Source of the DNA: Caloramator sp. mosi_1
Lineage (GTDB): Bacteria > Bacillota > Clostridia > Clostridiales > Caloramatoraceae
Length of the DNA: 64,000 bases
Direction: 5' to 3'
Assembly (NCBI RefSeq): GCF_028622835.1
Contig: NZ_CP117677.1
Coordinates: 558,001-622,000 of the forward strand
The notes under the pieces were generated by a model. That model had not been told where the DNA came from. It worked only from the letters and a program-made list of their open reading frames with translations, and made no database searches. The position numbers and the translations under genes are program-made. Below are positions 62,366 to 64,000 of this stretch, one piece after another (within the stretch, counting starts at the first letter, position 1; every line of letters begins with the position of its first letter).

Positions 62366-63780
62366 TTAGAATCTTAAGTCTCTCTCTCCCTTTTCAATTC
62401 TTTGAAGCATTTTGATTGCTGCTTCCTTTGCCCTTTCGTTAGGGATTGTGTCAAGTTCCCTCTTTATTACTTCTTCACCTAATTTTCTTGCCTCATCATC
62501 CCCATAGTCAAGAAGAAACTCCTTAAGGGTAATTAGAGCATTTGGCTGACATACATTGTTTATCTGTCCTGTCTTTGCAAGACGCATAAATCTATCTCCA
62601 GTTCTACCTTCTCTATAGCAAGCAGTACAGTAGCTTGGAATATATCCACCCCTCATAAGACTTTTTATGATTTCAAGTGGTGAACGGTGGTCCCCTACCT
62701 CAAACTGTGGCTTTTCATCATCGTGGTGTTCTCCCTTATAATATTCCACATATCCTCCAACACCTGTGCAGGAACCTGCACTTATCTGTGAAATACCAAG
62801 TGCAATTACTTCATCCCTAAACTTAGGTTCCTCCCTTGTTGATAAAATCATTCCTGTATAGGGTAACGATAATCTTAAAACTGCTACAATCTTCTTAAAA
62901 TCTTCATCTGATACTAAATAAGGGAATCTATCTAAGTCAACACCCTCTGCCTTTTTAAGTCTTGGAACTGAAACTGTATGAGGGCCAACTCCAAATTTCT
63001 CTTCAAGGTGCTGTGCGTGAAGTAGCATTGCAACTGTTTCATATTTAAAATCGTAAAGTCCGTATAAAACCCCAAGACCTACATCATCAATGCCGCCCTC
63101 CATAGCTCTATCCATTGCTGTTGTATGGTAGTCATAGTTATGCTTTGGTCCTTTTTGTGCATCTTTTCGTAGGTTTCTCTGTGATATGTTTCTTGGAACA
63201 ATATATATGTTCCTATTTCTGCCTCCTTTAATTTTCTATAGTTTTCAACGCTTGTTGCTGCAATATTTACATTTATTCTTCTTATGCTTCCATTGTCAAA
63301 TTTAATTGAATATATCGTTCTTATACAGTCTAAAATATATTCAATCGGACAGTTTTGAGGATCTTCTCCTGCCTCAAGGGCAAGTCTTTTGTGTCCGAGT
63401 GACTCTAATACCTTAACCTCTTCAATTAGTTCACTCATAGTTAGCTTCTTTCTCTTAAAGGAACAGTTAGAATGCTTATATCCGCAATATTCACACTCAT
63501 TTACACAATAGTTGCTTACATAAAGTGGTGCAAATAAAACTATTCTTCTACCATATATCTTTTCCTTTATTTCCTTTGCCATCTTAAACATTCTATCTAA
63601 AAGTTCTTTATCCTCTATATTTAGTAAAACAGCAACCTCTAATGGTGATAGCCCCTTTGCTTCCCTTGCCTTTTCTAATATGTTAAAAACATATTGTCTA
63701 TCCCTTGCCTTATCTTTTGCTTCATCTAATATTGCATAAATCTCATTGTCATTTATAAAGGTTTGCTTTACAGTTTCCAT
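62366..63780 (-). CDS. hydG: radical SAM tyrosine lyase HydG, frameshifted
   Basis: Cleaves tyrosine to supply CO and cyanide for the hydrogenase H-cluster, about 472 residues. The radical SAM cluster motif is [12 protein letters not shown]. The family features [37 protein letters not shown] and [11 protein letters not shown] follow. The C-terminal second-cluster cysteines are in [12 protein letters not shown] and INNVC. One run loss near 63145 joins the two frames ([20 protein letters not shown] region). The ATG at 63780 follows aggaggta. It lies between hydE and hydF. Confidence 0.95.
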
Positions 63781-63791
63781 TTTAATACCTC

Positions 63792-64000
63792 CTAAATTAT
63801 GAGGGCATCCCCTCTACTATCTGAAACTTCAAGTCCTAAACTTATTAGATAATTTTCTAATGCAATTCTTTCTTCTTTTATGCTTTTTCATTATTTATTT
63901 CCTTTGGATAAATTTCATATAATCTTCTATACTTATGTGGCTCAACCTTCTGCATTATTACATTAGCACCTGCAAAGAACACCTTATCCTTATATCTTGT
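63792..64000 (-). CDS. hydE: radical SAM protein HydE, C-terminal end
   Basis: The C-terminal 70 residues of a radical SAM maturase, running off the right edge. On the minus strand the frame reads FFAGANVIMQKVEPHKYRRL, then after one A-run loss near 63886 EERIALENYLISLGLEVSDS, ending GDALII. Position directly upstream of hydG and the GANVIM...YP pattern fit HydE, which makes a precursor of the 2Fe subcluster. The family call leans partly on gene order. Confidence 0.8.

Noticed and set aside
1..64000. CRISPR arrays, tRNA or rRNA genes
   Set aside because: No regularly spaced repeats, cloverleaf sequences or rRNA-like segments were seen on either strand.

Overview
This is an AT-rich window from a Gram-positive anaerobe, most likely a Clostridia member of the Caloramator/Thermobrachium kind. 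That placement is inferred from [FeFe]-hydrogenase maturation genes, an arginine deiminase pathway, a YaaH-like GH18 enzyme typical of spore formers, an LPXTG-anchored nucleotidase and strong AGGAGG ribosome binding sites. No rRNA, tRNA or CRISPR array was seen. Most long genes are broken by apparent -1 frameshifts, nearly all inside A, T or G runs and nearly all repaired by adding one base. I read these as homopolymer sequencing errors, not decay, and give gene spans across them.

Layout: 1-5.9 kb holds an AddB-like nuclease fragment, an RmlD-like reductase, a membrane protein, a lone ABC ATPase, a FnIII-GH18 hydrolase and an EamA transporter. 5.97-7.65 kb is an IS1380-family element. 7.8-10.5 kb encodes three related secreted helical proteins plus a signal peptidase I. 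An MFS transporter follows, then an IS66 element with a perfect 8-bp target duplication that cut the 3' end of a GNAT gene. 15.2-20.3 kb is the arginine deiminase system (arcD-like transporter divergent from arcA-arcB-arcC). 20.4-26.1 kb holds a GGDEF-EAL protein and two chemoreceptors, with a transposase remnant between them.

26.2-34.0 kb is a sugar locus read right to left: binding protein, two permeases, LacI regulator, PfkB kinase, sucrose-phosphate-synthase-like glycosyltransferase and GalT-like enzyme. An identical palindromic operator lies at the head of the locus and before pfkB. Next come a PpaX-like phosphatase, a second DDE insertion sequence, a thioredoxin-like protein, a YtrA-type GntR/ABC operon under a large palindrome, an FmdE/FecBCD-type metal ABC operon behind a leader hairpin, DUF134 and Mrp/NBP35 genes, and a double 5'-nucleotidase anchored by LPKTG.

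51-58.6 kb carries a PAS histidine kinase, an operon built around a sensory-type [FeFe]-hydrogenase, a methyltransferase and a second GGDEF-EAL protein. A third chemoreceptor and hydE-hydG-hydF close the window.

The most unusual signal is a family of hairpin-forming intergenic repeats. Two near-identical copies of about 282 bp each sit between two copies of a local transcription terminator. The terminators differ in sequence, so they look like roughly 24-bp target-site duplications. A diverged copy and an 87-bp deletion derivative are also present.
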